Assembly: GCA_035602605.1 (NCBI GenBank) | Contig: DATNLZ010000091.1 | Location: 1 to 64,000 of the forward strand | Origin: DASQHY01 sp035602605 | GTDB lineage: Bacteria > Acidobacteriota > Terriglobia > Acidiferrales > UBA7541 | Direction: 5' to 3' | DNA length: 64,000 nt | Shown here: in pieces, positions 25,056-35,005 of the stretch | How the letters are laid out: each line of letters begins with the position of its first letter | How positions within the stretch are numbered: position 1 is the stretch's first letter | Program-made: the position numbers and the translations under genes | Notes under the pieces: generated by a model | What the model was told of the DNA's origin: nothing | Databases searched by the model: none | Seen by the model: only the letters and a program-made list of their open reading frames with translations

Positions 25056-27950
25056 GTGATTCCTCGAAAACGTTATTTTGTCTTGGCCATTATCGCTAGT
25101 CTCGGTTGCCTCAGTTTCTTTTTAGCGGAGCCTCTCTCTGCCCAGTCGCAAGCCATCAACGGTACGATTCGCGGGCGCATCACCGATCCTGCTGGCGCCG
25201 CCGTTCCTGAAGCTAACGTGACCGTCACGAATATCAACACAGGATTTCGCCGAACAGTCCCCACTGAGACTGAAGGATATTTTGTTGTTCCAAGTCTTCC
25301 GCTTGGTACGTATACCGTCAGCGTCGAAAAACAAGGATTCTCGACGGTTCGCCATCCGGACATTGTTCTAGAAGCCGGCAAGGAAGCTGTAATCGATGAA
25401 CAATTGAAAGTTGGCGAGGTTGCCACCATCCTGGAAGTCACCGGCGGTGGCCCAGTCATCGAGCCCACACGGATCAACACCGGGCGAACGATTGACCAAC
25501 GCGAGATTGTCAATCTGCCGCTTACCTCTCGCAATCCCTATAACCTGATTCTGTTCCAGCCAGGCGTCAGCGGCCATCCAAATCAAGAGTTGGGAATTCC
25601 GCGCACCATCAACACCAACGGCCAGTTGGACCGCATTAATTACCAAATGGATGGCATGGTGGACACCCAGAGCGATCGGCACGGGCTTCGCCTCTTCCCC
25701 ATCTCCGAAGTTTATGTGCGCGAAATCCAAACCGTTTCAAACGGCTTTGCTCCGGAATTCGGTGGCACCACCGGAAATATTTTTAACGTCATCACCAATT
25801 CCGGCACCAACAATCTTCACGGCATGTTCCAGTACATTCGGCGCTCCGTTGACGCCACTGCGCGTCCTCTCCTGTTAAATCCGGTTTTACCGAAACCTAA
25901 TTTGGCACTTACCGACTATTCCACAAACGCCGGCGGGCCAATTATTCACAACAAGCTATTCTTTTTCGGCGGGTACGAGCACCTGACACGAGGCGTACCT
26001 ACCTCTACAACTATCAATGCGTCTGACGCAGCGCGGCTGGGTATTGCGCCCGCTCTCCTGGCCACTGCACCAAGCATATTGCACGGTCAATTCCTCAATG
26101 GCCGCGCTGACTGGAATATTTCTCAGCGCCATCAAATGTTCTTTCGGTACAACTATTTCCGGAACAACTTCCCGTTTAACACTGGTGTCGGCAGTCTGAA
26201 TTCCCTGGAGACCGCAACCGACTTCCGCGACCGCGCTCACGTAATCGGATCGCAGCTGATTAGCACAATATCGCCGAGGCTGCTCAACGAGTTCCGTTTC
26301 TCCTGGGCAATGCGTGACAATACCCACTTTCCTAGCCCTACAGCAGGTGCTGGCCCGCAGATCGCAATTCTCGGAGTGGCTTTCTTTGGGGGACCGAATA
26401 CCGCCGGGGACCGTTTCCAGGAGAAACTACCCAATTGGAATGACAACGTTACGTACCTACACGGCAGCCATTCGATGAAGTTCGGTGTTTCGATGTCCGC
26501 GATTCAAGACCTTCAGCGCGATGTTTCATTCGCTCGATACACGTTCTCAGGCAAAACTACCGAGGCGATTCAGAAATATTTGGATGCGAAATCTGGGAAA
26601 GATCGTTTTAGCTATAGCAACTTCTCTGCGCGTTCCGATCCATCCGGAGTTAGCTATAGCTCGTTATTCTGGGGATTTTACGCGCAGGACAGCTGGCAGA
26701 CTCGGCCTTCGCTTCTGGTGACTTACGGCTTTCGATATGACAGATATAGAGGACCCGACGCCAATCCCAATGCCCCTTATCCCTTTTCTCGAAACTTCAC
26801 GATTCCCAATAGCGACTTCGCCCCACGGCTGGGTCTCGCCTGGAGGCTCGGCACGAAGACGGTGATACGTGCATCCACAGGAATCTACTATGAGGCATCA
26901 CCCACAAATCTTTGGTTCAATACTTTAAACCAGGACGGGAGCAACCGCACCAGGAACATCAGCGTAGGTCCGAAAGCTGGACCGGCATTCCCTGACGCGC
27001 CTATCGCCGGTGGAACGCAAACTCAGGACGTCACCACAATTACGCCGGATTACAAGAACGCTTACGTGATCAGCAGCAGCTTGCAAGTGACACGTGAACT
27101 TTCTGCGAACGACGCCCTCACGATCGGTTACGTGCACACCTCTGGACGCCAATTAGCTTTCTTGCGTAACATCAATCTCATCAATCCGATTGGAACCCTG
27201 GCCGATGGACGACCTGTTTTCGGCTCTGCGCGCCGCGACGCCCGATTTAACAACGTTTTACTGCAGGATGTTGGAGCTAATTCCGACTACAATGCGATGC
27301 TGCTTACCTATCAACACCGCTTTTCTCACGATTTCCAGGTCACAGCTTCATACACTTTGTCGCACACCATCAGCGATGCCCCAGACGTCAACAGTTTCGA
27401 GCAAAATCTTCCGATCGAGGATGCGACCAACCGGCGTCGTGATCGCGGCAACAGCACCGTCAATCGCCCGCACGCGTTTACCGTCAGCACTGTCTTTGAT
27501 CCCAAAGTGAACATTGACCAACATGCCCTCCGATATCTGCTCAACGGGAATTTATTCGCCGTGCTGGGAAACATAAGTTCTGGCGACCAACAAAACATAA
27601 CGGCTGGCAGCTCTCTGAATGGCGATGCCACGACCACCAATATTGCGCGTCCGGTTTTCATCGGCCGTAACACTGCGCGTGGCCCGGCAATTTACCAGAT
27701 TGATCTGCGCTATACACGCACGGTGCTCACACTTCGCGAACGCCTTCGGGCGCAATTTCTTGTTGAGGTCAATAACCTCTTCAATCATCCCAACATCACA
27801 TTGCTGAAAACCGTGGTGCCGGTAAATGACAAGGGCGAGATGCTGGACGTGACGGGAACTCCTACAAGAGTGGTACCCACGTTCTTCCAACCGCAAACTA
27901 CTGTTCTCGAAGGTCGCATCGTTCAATTCGGCCTCGCCCTGCGATGGTAG
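25056..27950 (+). CDS. Oar-like TonB-dependent outer-membrane receptor, 964 aa
   Basis: Outer-membrane receptor that imports or binds a large substrate. It has a signal peptide (hydrophobic core VLAIIASLGCLSFFLAEP, cleavage after AQS), then a carboxypeptidase-like regulatory beta-sandwich (about 35-120; GTIRGRITDPAGAAVPEANVTV), a plug region (about 130-250) with FAPEFGGTTGNIFNVIT, and a long C-terminal barrel rich in aromatic strands. It ends in LRW with a C-terminal aromatic residue. The start GTG has AGGAG six bases upstream. Such receptors are greatly expanded in Acidobacteriota; the substrate cannot be predicted. Somewhat shorter than many relatives (1000-1200 aa). Confidence 0.94.
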   Translation: MIPRKRYFVLAIIASLGCLSFFLAEPLSAQSQAINGTIRGRITDPAGAAVPEANVTVTNINTGFRRTVPTETEGYFVVPSLPLGTYTVSVEKQGFSTVRHPDIVLEAGKEAVIDEQLKVGEVATILEVTGGGPVIEPTRINTGRTIDQREIVNLPLTSRNPYNLILFQPGVSGHPNQELGIPRTINTNGQLDRINYQMDGMVDTQSDRHGLRLFPISEVYVREIQTVSNGFAPEFGGTTGNIFNVITNSGTNNLHGMFQYIRRSVDATARPLLLNPVLPKPNLALTDYSTNAGGPIIHNKLFFFGGYEHLTRGVPTSTTINASDAARLGIAPALLATAPSILHGQFLNGRADWNISQRHQMFFRYNYFRNNFPFNTGVGSLNSLETATDFRDRAHVIGSQLISTISPRLLNEFRFSWAMRDNTHFPSPTAGAGPQIAILGVAFFGGPNTAGDRFQEKLPNWNDNVTYLHGSHSMKFGVSMSAIQDLQRDVSFARYTFSGKTTEAIQKYLDAKSGKDRFSYSNFSARSDPSGVSYSSLFWGFYAQDSWQTRPSLLVTYGFRYDRYRGPDANPNAPYPFSRNFTIPNSDFAPRLGLAWRLGTKTVIRASTGIYYEASPTNLWFNTLNQDGSNRTRNISVGPKAGPAFPDAPIAGGTQTQDVTTITPDYKNAYVISSSLQVTRELSANDALTIGYVHTSGRQLAFLRNINLINPIGTLADGRPVFGSARRDARFNNVLLQDVGANSDYNAMLLTYQHRFSHDFQVTASYTLSHTISDAPDVNSFEQNLPIEDATNRRRDRGNSTVNRPHAFTVSTVFDPKVNIDQHALRYLLNGNLFAVLGNISSGDQQNITAGSSLNGDATTTNIARPVFIGRNTARGPAIYQIDLRYTRTVLTLRERLRAQFLVEVNNLFNHPNITLLKTVVPVNDKGEMLDVTGTPTRVVPTFFQPQTTVLEGRIVQFGLALRW

Positions 27951-28138
27951 TTAGTTGTCACACCCGCGGCCGTAGCAATCGCTGCGGCCGGGGCGGCTAC
28001 ACCCGGAAGACAGAAATGCTGTTGTCTACCGAGGATGGTTCAGTCCTCCTTCAACTAAAATCGCGTGGCGCGTCTCAGGGCAGTGAGCTACAAGCCCTCC
28101 ATACGCGCTACACACGCGATTCCTGAGACCTCGGGGAT

Positions 28139-29740
28139 ATGCCCTCAAAGAAAAAATCCCAGCGGCGCAAACATACCGAGCCTTCTGCTCCCAGGGCTTC
28201 TGTTCCAGGTGCTGCGCAAGATGTTTTTCCGGCAGTCATCTATGCGGACACAGTTCTTGCTGCTAATTTCGAAGACGCTAAGCGATACTTTCTCACGGCG
28301 CTGCTGGAGATTCATTACGCGCACACCCTCATGCTCCGCCGGCAGCACATTTTGTCTGCGGCGGAAGCTCGCATATGTCTCCAGGCCATCGATAACCTCG
28401 ACCTGGCTGCGATCCGTTCAGCCTCCTATGCAGCCGGCTTTGAAGACCTGTTTTTTTACATCGAGAAAAAACTTTTTGAAGATTGTGGCGACACCGCAGG
28501 CAAGATGCACATAGCCCGCAGCCGCAATGACATTGATCTTTGTCTCTACCGCATGACGCTGCGCCGTGAAGTCCTAAAAGTTGCAGCGGCAATGCAGCGG
28601 GTTCATGACGTGCTCCTGGATCTTGCCGAACCAAACACGCATACCCTCATGCCCGCCTACACGCATACGCAGCCCGCACAGCCGACTACCCTGGCACACT
28701 ACTTGATGGCCGCGGTGGAACTGTTCGGCCGCGACGTGGCGCGGCTGCGCTCGGCCTACGCCACCATCAACCGCTCCCCTTTAGGAGCTTGCGCGATCAC
28801 CACCACGGGCTTTCCCATTGATCGCGACTACACCGCTGGACTTCTCGGATTCGAAGGCCTCCAGCTAAATTCCTACGGGGCCATCGCCGCAATTGATTAT
28901 CTGACCGAAGCGGCCTCCACCGTGGCTGTGGCCATGATCAACCTCGGCCGGCTGGTGCAAGATCTTCTTCTCTGGTGCACCGAAGAGTTTGGTTTTCTGC
29001 GATTGAGCGATTCCTACGTGCAAGTGAGCAGCATCATGCCGCAAAAACGGAACCCTGTTTCACTCGAGCATACGCGTATTCTTGCAAGCAAGTCTTTTTC
29101 TCAGGCCCAAGCCATCCTCACGAGCGTTCACAATACTCCGTTTGGCGACATTGTAGATTGTGAAGACGATCTGCAGCCGCTGGCCTTTGCCGTATTCACC
29201 GACGCGGAACGCGCACTGAAACTTTTTGCTGGCGTGATGGCCCACTCTGAAGTGAACCGCGAGCGAATGCGGCGCCGCGCCGAAGGAAGTTTTCTCACCG
29301 TTACCGAGCTTGCCGATACGCTGGTGCGCCGCGAAGCACTTAGTTTCCGCCAAGCTCACCAGCTGGTTTCCGCCGCGGTCCACGCGCTTATCGGAAAACA
29401 GGATACTGGACACGAGACTGATGGCCATGCGGGAACTGATTCCGGGTATGGTCCCGTGCAGCTTGTGGATGAACTGGAACGCCTTGCACCGCGAATGATC
29501 CGGCGAGGTCTCAAGATCGGGCGCCCTGAATTGCTCGTCGCGCTTGACGCCCAACATTTTGTTCAGGTGCGCACGATTCCTGGCGGACCCGCTCCTGAAA
29601 GGGTGGAGGAAGAAATCGCGCGTGCCCGCAATGACTCCGCGCGGATGCAATCCTGGCTGGAAGAAAAAAGTGGTTTGCTGGAACGTTCCTCGCAATCCAT
29701 GCGCAAGGAAGTGGCAGCGCAATTGAAATCCACGCCCTAA
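28139..29740 (+). CDS. Argininosuccinate-lyase-family enzyme (ArgH2-like), 533 aa
   Basis: Fumarase/aspartase-superfamily lyase. It has the three conserved regions: TAGKMHIARSRNDID, the THTQPAQPTTLAHY His region and the catalytic loop SSIMPQKRNPVSLEH. The KR in this loop, in place of the KK usual in classical ArgH, and the separation from other arginine genes suggest the second type of ASL-like enzyme, which can act on substrates other than argininosuccinate. The first 30 residues are a basic, Pro/Ser-rich tail and may not be translated. A short Gly/His-rich insertion (GHETDGHAGTDSGYG) lies near residue 425. Confidence 0.85.
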   Translation: MPSKKKSQRRKHTEPSAPRASVPGAAQDVFPAVIYADTVLAANFEDAKRYFLTALLEIHYAHTLMLRRQHILSAAEARICLQAIDNLDLAAIRSASYAAGFEDLFFYIEKKLFEDCGDTAGKMHIARSRNDIDLCLYRMTLRREVLKVAAAMQRVHDVLLDLAEPNTHTLMPAYTHTQPAQPTTLAHYLMAAVELFGRDVARLRSAYATINRSPLGACAITTTGFPIDRDYTAGLLGFEGLQLNSYGAIAAIDYLTEAASTVAVAMINLGRLVQDLLLWCTEEFGFLRLSDSYVQVSSIMPQKRNPVSLEHTRILASKSFSQAQAILTSVHNTPFGDIVDCEDDLQPLAFAVFTDAERALKLFAGVMAHSEVNRERMRRRAEGSFLTVTELADTLVRREALSFRQAHQLVSAAVHALIGKQDTGHETDGHAGTDSGYGPVQLVDELERLAPRMIRRGLKIGRPELLVALDAQHFVQVRTIPGGPAPERVEEEIARARNDSARMQSWLEEKSGLLERSSQSMRKEVAAQLKSTP

Positions 29741-29761
29741 GTTCGCGAATTCGATCACCTA

Positions 29762-30724
29762 CTAATCGGCCATCTCGAGGACTGCTCCGCCCGGCGCGAG
29801 GAATTCAATCGGCGGCAGCTCGCTGCGCTTGAAATAAAGTTTCGCTGAAGCTAAAGAATTGTTGATGACCTCGAAGGCCCCAGTGCAATTCGTTCTTGGA
29901 TACGGTAATCGAAGCGTGCCGCTTCCGGTACCATCAAAAATAGCTACAAGCGTCGTACCGTTTTCCGGGTGCGAGCAGTGAACGGTCCACCGAAACGGGT
30001 CAGTCGTCCGCTCGATGATCTCCAGCTTCGTAAAATCGAAGAGCTGACCTTCATGCCACAGCCGCGCTCGGTGAAAACGCCTTCGCAAAAGCGTTTCATG
30101 CTCCACCACTTCGAAACTTGAAAGATCCCCGTACGGCGCCGAGACCACGGCCACATGCGCCCATGTCCAGGAGCGGCGATGGCGATAGCCGCAATGGTGT
30201 CCCTGCATGCCGTAACCAAGCGTTTCATTTTCCCAGATGCGATCGTCGTAACGAATTCGTCCGGAAACTACGGCGTTGGCATGCGGCGTGTGCGAAAAAC
30301 CGATCCATCCTTTGTCGCTCATACTGTACGAAGCCGTCGACCGGTAATGAAGATCCCACGAAAACCGATGTCCGTCGACCTCGAATGCCCCGCGACATGA
30401 ATTCTCATCCATCCGATTGCCCGAAACTTCAATCGCGAATGGCGACTGGAAACGCTCACTCACCTCGAGCCCATCCTGCGGAAATCCCGCCCCGTAATTT
30501 TCTGGTGGGCCTGCTCGAGGAACCCAGGCCACCCCTATCTGTACCGGTTCGCCCCTCGGTTGACCAGCGCATCCGCCGCCGTATGAGCGGCCCAGGTTTA
30601 ACAACAGATAGCGAATCCACCAAGCGCCGGAGCCATCAGCCAAAGCCAAATGCAGGAACCATACTTCGTAGCGCCGCTTCATCGCGCGTGTGGAGAAAGT
30701 AGCGTTTAGGGAACGCGGAGGCAT
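29762..30724 (-). CDS. CrtC/tocopherol-cyclase-like protein, 320 aa
   Basis: Two-domain lipocalin-like beta protein resembling hydroxyneurosporene synthase (CrtC) and tocopherol-cyclase-related proteins. The conserved opening YEVWFLHLALADGSGAWWIRY and Trp/His-rich strands (FSWDLHYR, GHHCGYRHRRSWTWAHVAVV) are the best evidence. No signal peptide is obvious. The real start may be the internal ATG before KRRYEVWF (residue 15), as the first 14 residues look unrelated. It is convergent with the lyase gene, 21 bp apart. A role in hydrophobic isoprenoid or lipid chemistry is likely but unproven. Confidence 0.6.
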   Translation of the reverse strand: MPPRSLNATFSTRAMKRRYEVWFLHLALADGSGAWWIRYLLLNLGRSYGGGCAGQPRGEPVQIGVAWVPRAGPPENYGAGFPQDGLEVSERFQSPFAIEVSGNRMDENSCRGAFEVDGHRFSWDLHYRSTASYSMSDKGWIGFSHTPHANAVVSGRIRYDDRIWENETLGYGMQGHHCGYRHRRSWTWAHVAVVSAPYGDLSSFEVVEHETLLRRRFHRARLWHEGQLFDFTKLEIIERTTDPFRWTVHCSHPENGTTLVAIFDGTGSGTLRLPYPRTNCTGAFEVINNSLASAKLYFKRSELPPIEFLAPGGAVLEMAD

Positions 30725-30884
30725 CTCGCAGCGAGATCAGTGTAGCAGCGTTGCCCAAAATGAAAAACCAATAACCGCTGTCGTCGCATCAGGTCGCATG
30801 CCCAAGCTTAATCCCCTGCCAACTTGAGAGCCCCGAGTCCCTGTCGTATGATGCCTGGGGCGCAATACTTGCGCATATTCCTCC

Positions 30885-31496
30885 ATGTTCACAAAAGCGA
30901 TTGGCGCGGCCAGCCGGTGGCTGCTGGATAGAATCGTGGGAGCACTCGCGGCTACTGGGATCAATCCCAATGTTCTGACGTTCCTCGGTTTGCTGGTGAA
31001 CTTTTGGGCTGCCGTAATGTTTGCCACGGGGCGATTCCGCCTGGCATCCGCGATCGTATTTTTCGCCGGATTTTTGGACATGCTCGATGGACAAGTGGCG
31101 CGGCGCCAAAAGCGCGTTACGGCCTTCGGCGCTTTCTACGATTCCACTCTCGACCGCTATTCTGACATGGCGCTTTATATGGGCCTGCTGGTGTATTACG
31201 CGGTAAATGCGCGAACTTCTTATGTGATACTTGCGGCCGTTGCAACGGCCGGTTCGGTAATGGTCAGCTATGCGCGGGCCCGCGCGGAATCGCTGATCCC
31301 GCTCTGCAAGGTCGGATTCATGGAACGGCCCGAGCGCCTGGTGCTGCTCATCATCGGTGGCGCCTTCGACCGCATGGCTCCGGTTCTCTGGGTCATTGCG
31401 GTTGTCTCGACCATCACCGTGATTCACCGTATTCTTTACACTTGGCAGGAAACCCGCGCGGGAAGAACGCTACCCGGAATCAAATTGACTTTGTAA
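30885..31496 (+). CDS. CDP-alcohol phosphatidyltransferase, 203 aa
   Basis: Integral membrane enzyme that transfers a phosphatidyl group from CDP-diacylglycerol to an alcohol. The catalytic signature DG-x2-AR-x8-G-x3-D-x3-D is complete: DGQVARRQ, then G, D and D at the right spacing. About five or six hydrophobic segments follow the first amphipathic helix (WLLDRIVGALAATGINPN). The alcohol could be glycerol-phosphate, inositol-phosphate or another polyol. It is divergent from the CrtC-like gene and convergent with the protein kinase gene (3 bp apart). Confidence 0.92.
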   Translation: MFTKAIGAASRWLLDRIVGALAATGINPNVLTFLGLLVNFWAAVMFATGRFRLASAIVFFAGFLDMLDGQVARRQKRVTAFGAFYDSTLDRYSDMALYMGLLVYYAVNARTSYVILAAVATAGSVMVSYARARAESLIPLCKVGFMERPERLVLLIIGGAFDRMAPVLWVIAVVSTITVIHRILYTWQETRAGRTLPGIKLTL

Positions 31497-31499
31497 ACC

Positions 31500-33134
31500 T
31501 CAACGATTGGATTCGTTTGGCAGCACGGCTTGTGCGGAGACTTTTCCTACCTGTGGCGTTGCCGGAGAATGGGCCGGACGCTGCGATTTGGCTTGCTCGG
31601 CATCGCTTGGCCAGGTGACATTGAGACCGGGACCCAACAAAAATTTGGAATGTTTCGCTACGTGGATCGCCAGAACGTTGTTCTCGCCTGCACGCAGCTC
31701 GCCCAAGCCTTCCTTATTGCTGCGCAAGGCTTTGTCGTCTTTATAAAGACCCACGCTGAACTCGTGCGGGCCAGCGGGAAGCGTGAACACTCGTCGAATG
31801 GGAATCGCATCGTCACCATAAGCGCCGGCGAGCGAGAAGCGAAAGAGTATTTTATGGTCGGCGAAGACCGCCAAAGTGTCATCCATGGATTTTGTTGCGA
31901 TTTCGATGGTTAATTGAGCCTCGCCAGCTCTGTGCGCGTCATCGGAAGGCTTAGGGTCGGCGGTAGTCGCCGGCGGCGCAACATACGGGGCCAGTTTCGC
32001 TGCAACAAAAGTAGAGAGCGGCAGTACCAGGTGATTTTTCGTGTTCGATTTTCCGTCATTTTTTGGAAACATCTTGTGCGCCTGGGAGACTTGAACGGGC
32101 ATACCTTGGTCGACCCCAGCTCCGGGAGCCTGCACCAGGGAAGAGGGAAGTTGTTCTGGTGGTTTGGGCGCGGGAACAATGCGCCTTGGTGGTGCAGGCA
32201 ACACAAAAGCGTTGCGCAGGTAACCGTGGGCCAGCGTAGCCGAGAGTCCCAGCACGAGCAAACTTGTGGCCAGCGCGTATCCGCGAAGAACGAGCGGCGT
32301 ATGTTTTTTTACCTGCGCACCAGCGATGGATGCAGAGGATGCCGCGACGTTCTCTAGGGCCAGGGCCAGTTCCTCGCCGCTCGCGAAACGATTGATGGGA
32401 TTCTTTTCAAGGCATTTGCCGATCACACGGTCAAGCGCCGGTGAAAGTGTAGGATCGAACTTTGACGGCGGTGGCGGAGTGGATTTCAAAATCTGGCCGC
32501 AAACTCCGGCGACCGACTCGCTTCGGAAAGGGCGTTGCCCGGTAGCCATTTGATAGAGAATAATTCCCAGTGAAAACAGATCCGACCGGCAATCGGTTCT
32601 GCCGCCTTCAATTTGTTCGGGCGAGAGATAGGCGGGCGTGCCCATGAGTCGCCCGGTCTGCGAAATCCGCGTGGCCATTCGCGCGATTCCGAAATCGGCA
32701 AGCTTGACGCGTCCGTCCCCATTGATCAGTATGTTCGCTGGCTTCACGTCTCCGTGAATGATTCCGTGGCCGTGCGCGTAATCAAGCGCCCTGGCTAGCG
32801 ATACGCCCCACGTGAACAGGCGGTCCGGCTGCGCCATGCCCTCGACCAGAAGCTGTTCGAGCGTCTGGCCGGTGATGTATTCCATGACGAGATATGGCGC
32901 GCCAGTCGTGTCGTCAATTCCAACGTCGTAGAGGTTGACAATGCGCGGATGCGAAAGCTGCCCAACAATACGGGCCTCGCAAAGAAATCGTTCGCGCCAC
33001 TCCTTCGAACCATGGCCTGGCTGCAGGATCTTGATCGCCACGATGCGGTTAATCAGCGTGTCCCTGGCCTTGGACACACTACTGCTGGCGCCCGAGCCAA
33101 TCGTTTCCTGGATTTCGTAGCGTCCTAGCTGCAT
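31500..33134 (-). CDS. Ser/Thr protein kinase with transmembrane anchor, 544 aa
   Basis: Eukaryotic-type (PknB-like) kinase. Cytoplasmic kinase domain about 1-265: glycine loop IGSGASSSVSKA, VAIKILQ lysine, catalytic loop HGDVKPANIL and ADFGIAR (DFG). The catalytic loop has HGD where most kinases have HRD, so activation may not depend on activation-loop phosphorylation. A hydrophobic segment at about 280-300 (GYALATSLLVLGLSATLAHGYL) leads to a Pro-rich linker and an external domain of unknown fold that ends with Ser/Pro repeats. ATG 33134 has GGGGGAG upstream. Partners are unknown. Confidence 0.93.
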   Translation of the reverse strand: MQLGRYEIQETIGSGASSSVSKARDTLINRIVAIKILQPGHGSKEWRERFLCEARIVGQLSHPRIVNLYDVGIDDTTGAPYLVMEYITGQTLEQLLVEGMAQPDRLFTWGVSLARALDYAHGHGIIHGDVKPANILINGDGRVKLADFGIARMATRISQTGRLMGTPAYLSPEQIEGGRTDCRSDLFSLGIILYQMATGQRPFRSESVAGVCGQILKSTPPPPSKFDPTLSPALDRVIGKCLEKNPINRFASGEELALALENVAASSASIAGAQVKKHTPLVLRGYALATSLLVLGLSATLAHGYLRNAFVLPAPPRRIVPAPKPPEQLPSSLVQAPGAGVDQGMPVQVSQAHKMFPKNDGKSNTKNHLVLPLSTFVAAKLAPYVAPPATTADPKPSDDAHRAGEAQLTIEIATKSMDDTLAVFADHKILFRFSLAGAYGDDAIPIRRVFTLPAGPHEFSVGLYKDDKALRSNKEGLGELRAGENNVLAIHVAKHSKFLLGPGLNVTWPSDAEQAKSQRPAHSPATPQVGKVSAQAVLPNESNR

Positions 33135-33299
33135 TACACTCCCCCGACGAAACTTCTGACCAGCCTCACCTTACCGTTTGAGCGCCTGAGGGAGAATGGG
33201 CCGTTGGAACTAGACGCAAGTACTTTGGTACCCGAGAAAACGCGAATAGCCACTTTTTGACCGCTCCATGCACCACCTAACATATGCATTGTCTGTCAG

Positions 33300-34091
33300 T
33301 TACAAGCACTTCCCGGCCGATACCGAATCGTCGGATACCTGTCCCTGGGGATGTTCTGCGGATTTCACAAGCTGTTGTTCCACCGGGCCAGATACGATTT
33401 GTTCCACGCGGTCACGCAGCGCCGCACTATCTTTTTTGGAGAGGCCCGCGGTAACGATTGTGTCGTGAAGATGGACGGTAATCGTAGAGGGCCACAACAT
33501 CCAATTTCCGGTGCGGTGATGCGTGAAGCTGCCGACAATGCTGACAGGAACGATCGGAATACCCAGCTGCAGAGCTATCCGGAAAACGCCGTCCTTGAAT
33601 TCGCCAACATGGCCATCTCGCGTGCGGCGAGCCTCGGGAAACACAATCAGACTGGTCCCCCGTCCGAGCGCGTCTTTGGTCATGCGCCAAAGACGCTTTA
33701 GGTCCGAGGGCCGGATCGTGTCGGGAACCGGGACATTTCCGAACCGCTTCATCAGCCAGCCATAGGCTGGGATTTTGAAGTGCGATTCAAGCTCCCAGCC
33801 GCGAACGAATTGCGGAATGGCGCAATAAAGGACGAATGGGTCGAACAGATTCACGTGGTTGGCAACAAAAAATGAGGAACCCTGGGGGTCAAAGCCCGAG
33901 GAGCGACGCGCTTGAACGTTTGCGCCAGCGAGCCAAACAATCCTCCTGCAAAATGCCCGCTGCAGCCAATCATGTTCCCGGGGATCGAGAAAAATGCCGA
34001 TGATGACTAGGGTGGGCGCCAGCACAAAAAAATGAATGGCGCTCACACTCCAGAGCGCCGCGCTACGCAGGCCAGGCCATAGACTCTTCAT
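33300..34091 (-). CDS. plsC: 1-acyl-sn-glycerol-3-phosphate acyltransferase-like (PlsC), 263 aa
   Basis: Acyltransferase that adds an acyl chain to a lysophosphatidate-like acceptor at the inner membrane. The catalytic NHxxxxD motif is visible in VANHVNLFDPF, and the substrate motif FPEARRTRDG corresponds to the FPEGxR block of the family. An N-terminal hydrophobic segment (SVSAIHFFVLAPTLVIIGIF) anchors it. Its ATG overlaps the stop of the upstream lipid kinase gene by four bases. It is the last gene of a three-gene set with an acyl ligase and a lipid kinase. Confidence 0.9.
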   Translation of the reverse strand: MKSLWPGLRSAALWSVSAIHFFVLAPTLVIIGIFLDPREHDWLQRAFCRRIVWLAGANVQARRSSGFDPQGSSFFVANHVNLFDPFVLYCAIPQFVRGWELESHFKIPAYGWLMKRFGNVPVPDTIRPSDLKRLWRMTKDALGRGTSLIVFPEARRTRDGHVGEFKDGVFRIALQLGIPIVPVSIVGSFTHHRTGNWMLWPSTITVHLHDTIVTAGLSKKDSAALRDRVEQIVSGPVEQQLVKSAEHPQGQVSDDSVSAGKCL

Positions 34092-35005
34092 ATGTACACG
34101 TCGAGCGCATGGGCGAGGATTTCCAGTGAGCGGAGTTTTAGATGGAACACTTCGCCATCAATCATAGTGGGTACGGGGGTATCTATGTCGAACTCGATGC
34201 GCCGCGCGGGCAAACGCGAGGCTAGCGGATGCTCCATGTGCGTGCCGTCAAACAGACGCGGCAGAGTACGAATCAAGCCGATGCGGCCGATGGGTCCCCA
34301 GCGAACGACTTCAATCGCTCCGTCAGCAGCATCGGCACGCGGTGCGATCATCATTTTGCCGCCGGTGAATTTGCTGTTGTTGAAGCTAAGAAAGAGATAC
34401 CGGCTGCGGTCCCAAGCAGAATTACCGTCGCATCGGAAAGGAAACGGCCGGCGGCGAAGGGGCACGAGCGAAATGAGAACGCCCAACAGATAGCCAAGTT
34501 CGCCAAGCGGCTTGAAAACGCGATTGCTGAGAGCAGCAACGTCGGCGGTGAACCCGATGCTTGCCAGGTTAATCGCGTAAATTTCGCCCGCATCGTGAGT
34601 GAGGCGAATGATATCGCATGGCCGCGAACGGCCATCGAGTAACGCGCGCGCGGATTCATCCGCACCGCGACTCGTGAAGTCACGCAGGAACGAATTTCCA
34701 GTGCCCAGAGGCAGAAAACCTAGCGCGATACGGCCATGTGAATCAGTCCCAGCGCCAAGAGCTTGCGGAAACAGGCCATTCAAGATTTCGTGCGCCGTAC
34801 CATCGCCGCCCACGGCAATGAAGCGGCGATAACCCTGTGAATACGCTTCTCTGGCAAGTTGCGCCGCGTGGCCCGGCGCCGTGGTGGCGATCACATCCAG
34901 CAAGAGCCCGGCCGTGCGCAATTTCGTAAGCTCGGTTGCCGCCAGCTTGCTGCATCGTCCGCCGCCAGCCTCGGGATTCACGATGGCCAAGAAACGCTTC
35001 TTCAC
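34088..35005 (-). CDS. Diacylglycerol/lipid kinase family protein (DagK/YegS-like), 305 aa
   Basis: Soluble lipid kinase with the catalytic nucleotide-binding motif GGDGTAHEILNGL and the second block PLGTGNSFLRD. Starts with NPEAGGGRCSKLAATEL, the family's first strand and loop. C-terminal beta-sandwich domain contains FTADVAALSNR and a metal-proximal region. Substrate could be diacylglycerol or another lipid; the family is broad. The gene overlaps its neighbours on both sides by four bases (ATGA), so it is translationally coupled to both the ligase before it and the acyltransferase after it. Confidence 0.9.
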   Translation of the reverse strand: MKKRFLAIVNPEAGGGRCSKLAATELTKLRTAGLLLDVIATTAPGHAAQLAREAYSQGYRRFIAVGGDGTAHEILNGLFPQALGAGTDSHGRIALGFLPLGTGNSFLRDFTSRGADESARALLDGRSRPCDIIRLTHDAGEIYAINLASIGFTADVAALSNRVFKPLGELGYLLGVLISLVPLRRRPFPFRCDGNSAWDRSRYLFLSFNNSKFTGGKMMIAPRADAADGAIEVVRWGPIGRIGLIRTLPRLFDGTHMEHPLASRLPARRIEFDIDTPVPTMIDGEVFHLKLRSLEILAHALDVYI

